Source of the DNA: Bacteroidota bacterium
GTDB taxonomy: Bacteria > Bacteroidota > Kryptoniia > Kryptoniales > JAKASW01
Length of the DNA: 6,865 bases
Assembly: GCA_021796055.1 (NCBI GenBank)
Contig: JAJYOS010000354.1
Location: 1-6,865, forward strand
Direction: 5' to 3'
Made by a program: the position numbers and the translations under genes. Below the pieces are notes generated by a model. The model ran no database searches, was not told the origin of the DNA, and saw only the letters and a list, made by a program, of their open reading frames with translations. Shown piece after piece: positions 6,696 through 6,865 of the stretch; positions within the stretch are counted from its first letter, which is position 1; each line of letters begins with the position of its first letter.

Positions 6696-6865
6696 TTACT
6701 TGACTATCACTTCATCCGAGAACATGAAAGATGGACTTCCTGCTCCCGGATGTCCGGCGGGCAGGGGACCGGGATATACTCCGATAACCTGAATGTATCT
6801 CGTCTTCGCGTCTGTAAAGTGCGCGGCAAATTCGTGTATGACCGTGCCGTGTATCTCAGGACTTA
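6696..6865 (-). CDS. C-terminal end of a probable exported glycosidase-like protein (GH20-type C-terminal domain), 5' partial
   Basis: Reading the minus strand from the right edge gives 55 codons ending in TAA at 6698-6696. The tail contains IHEFAAHFTDAKTRYIQVIG, then PAGHPGAGSPSFMFSDEVIVK. The pattern of a beta-strand with Arg-Tyr-Ile-x-Val, a HPGAG turn, an aromatic-x-F/W stretch and a final D-E-hydrophobic-hydrophobic-V is what I know from the extreme C-termini of GH20 beta-N-acetylhexosaminidases and related F5/8 (discoidin)-like domains of FCB bacteria. Such proteins are usually secreted and act on amino-sugar glycans. The catalytic domain and signal peptide lie outside the window, so the enzyme itself is not proven: the domain could belong to another carbohydrate-binding protein. 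The gene is convergent with hypB and ends against the 14-bp hairpin. Confidence 0.75.
   Translation of the reverse strand, partial: SPEIHGTVIHEFAAHFTDAKTRYIQVIGVYPGPLPAGHPGAGSPSFMFSDEVIVK

Overview
The window is an ordinary bacterial chromosomal stretch of moderate GC, dense with housekeeping genes. It carries five genes on the plus strand, the first cut off by the left edge, and the tail of one convergent gene on the minus strand at the right edge. TTG starts, Shine-Dalgarno-like GGAG/AGGAGG sites, a secreted M20B peptidase, an Ignavibacteria/Chlorobi-like feel to the proteins and the 'short' archaeal/Thermotoga-type AhcY together suggest an FCB-group (Bacteroidota/Ignavibacteriota-like) or related bacterium. 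That placement is inference from protein flavour only.

Region 1 (1-3476) looks like one operon. A sugar-phosphate nucleotidyltransferase with a C-terminal left-handed beta-helix tail (5' end outside the window) is followed after 18 nt by metK (S-adenosylmethionine synthetase), and after a further 43 nt by ahcY (adenosylhomocysteinase). MetK makes SAM and AhcY removes the SAH left after methyl transfer, so the pair forms the two ends of the activated-methyl cycle. Methionine synthase is not in view. A 13-bp hairpin sits directly behind ahcY, and a canonical intrinsic terminator follows at 3533-3562.

Region 2 (3563-6560) holds a peptidase T-like M20B aminopeptidase with a clear N-terminal signal peptide, a TrmH/SpoU-family RNA 2'-O-methyltransferase that starts at TTG, and hypB, the nickel-inserting GTPase for hydrogenase (or urease) maturation. 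The gaps of 71 and 29 nt, with no terminator in them, allow co-transcription. No hypA or other maturation gene is in view.

Region 3 (6561-6865) has a perfect 14-bp hairpin between hypB and a convergent minus-strand gene. Only the last 55 residues of that gene lie in the window, and they resemble the C-terminal carbohydrate-binding-like end of GH20 beta-hexosaminidase-type exported proteins.

I saw no mobile element, CRISPR array, tRNA, rRNA or riboswitch, and no convincing new system. The points most worth a second look are the exported PepT, the short AhcY without the usual C-terminal tail, the hypB without hypA, and the stacked hairpins after ahcY.
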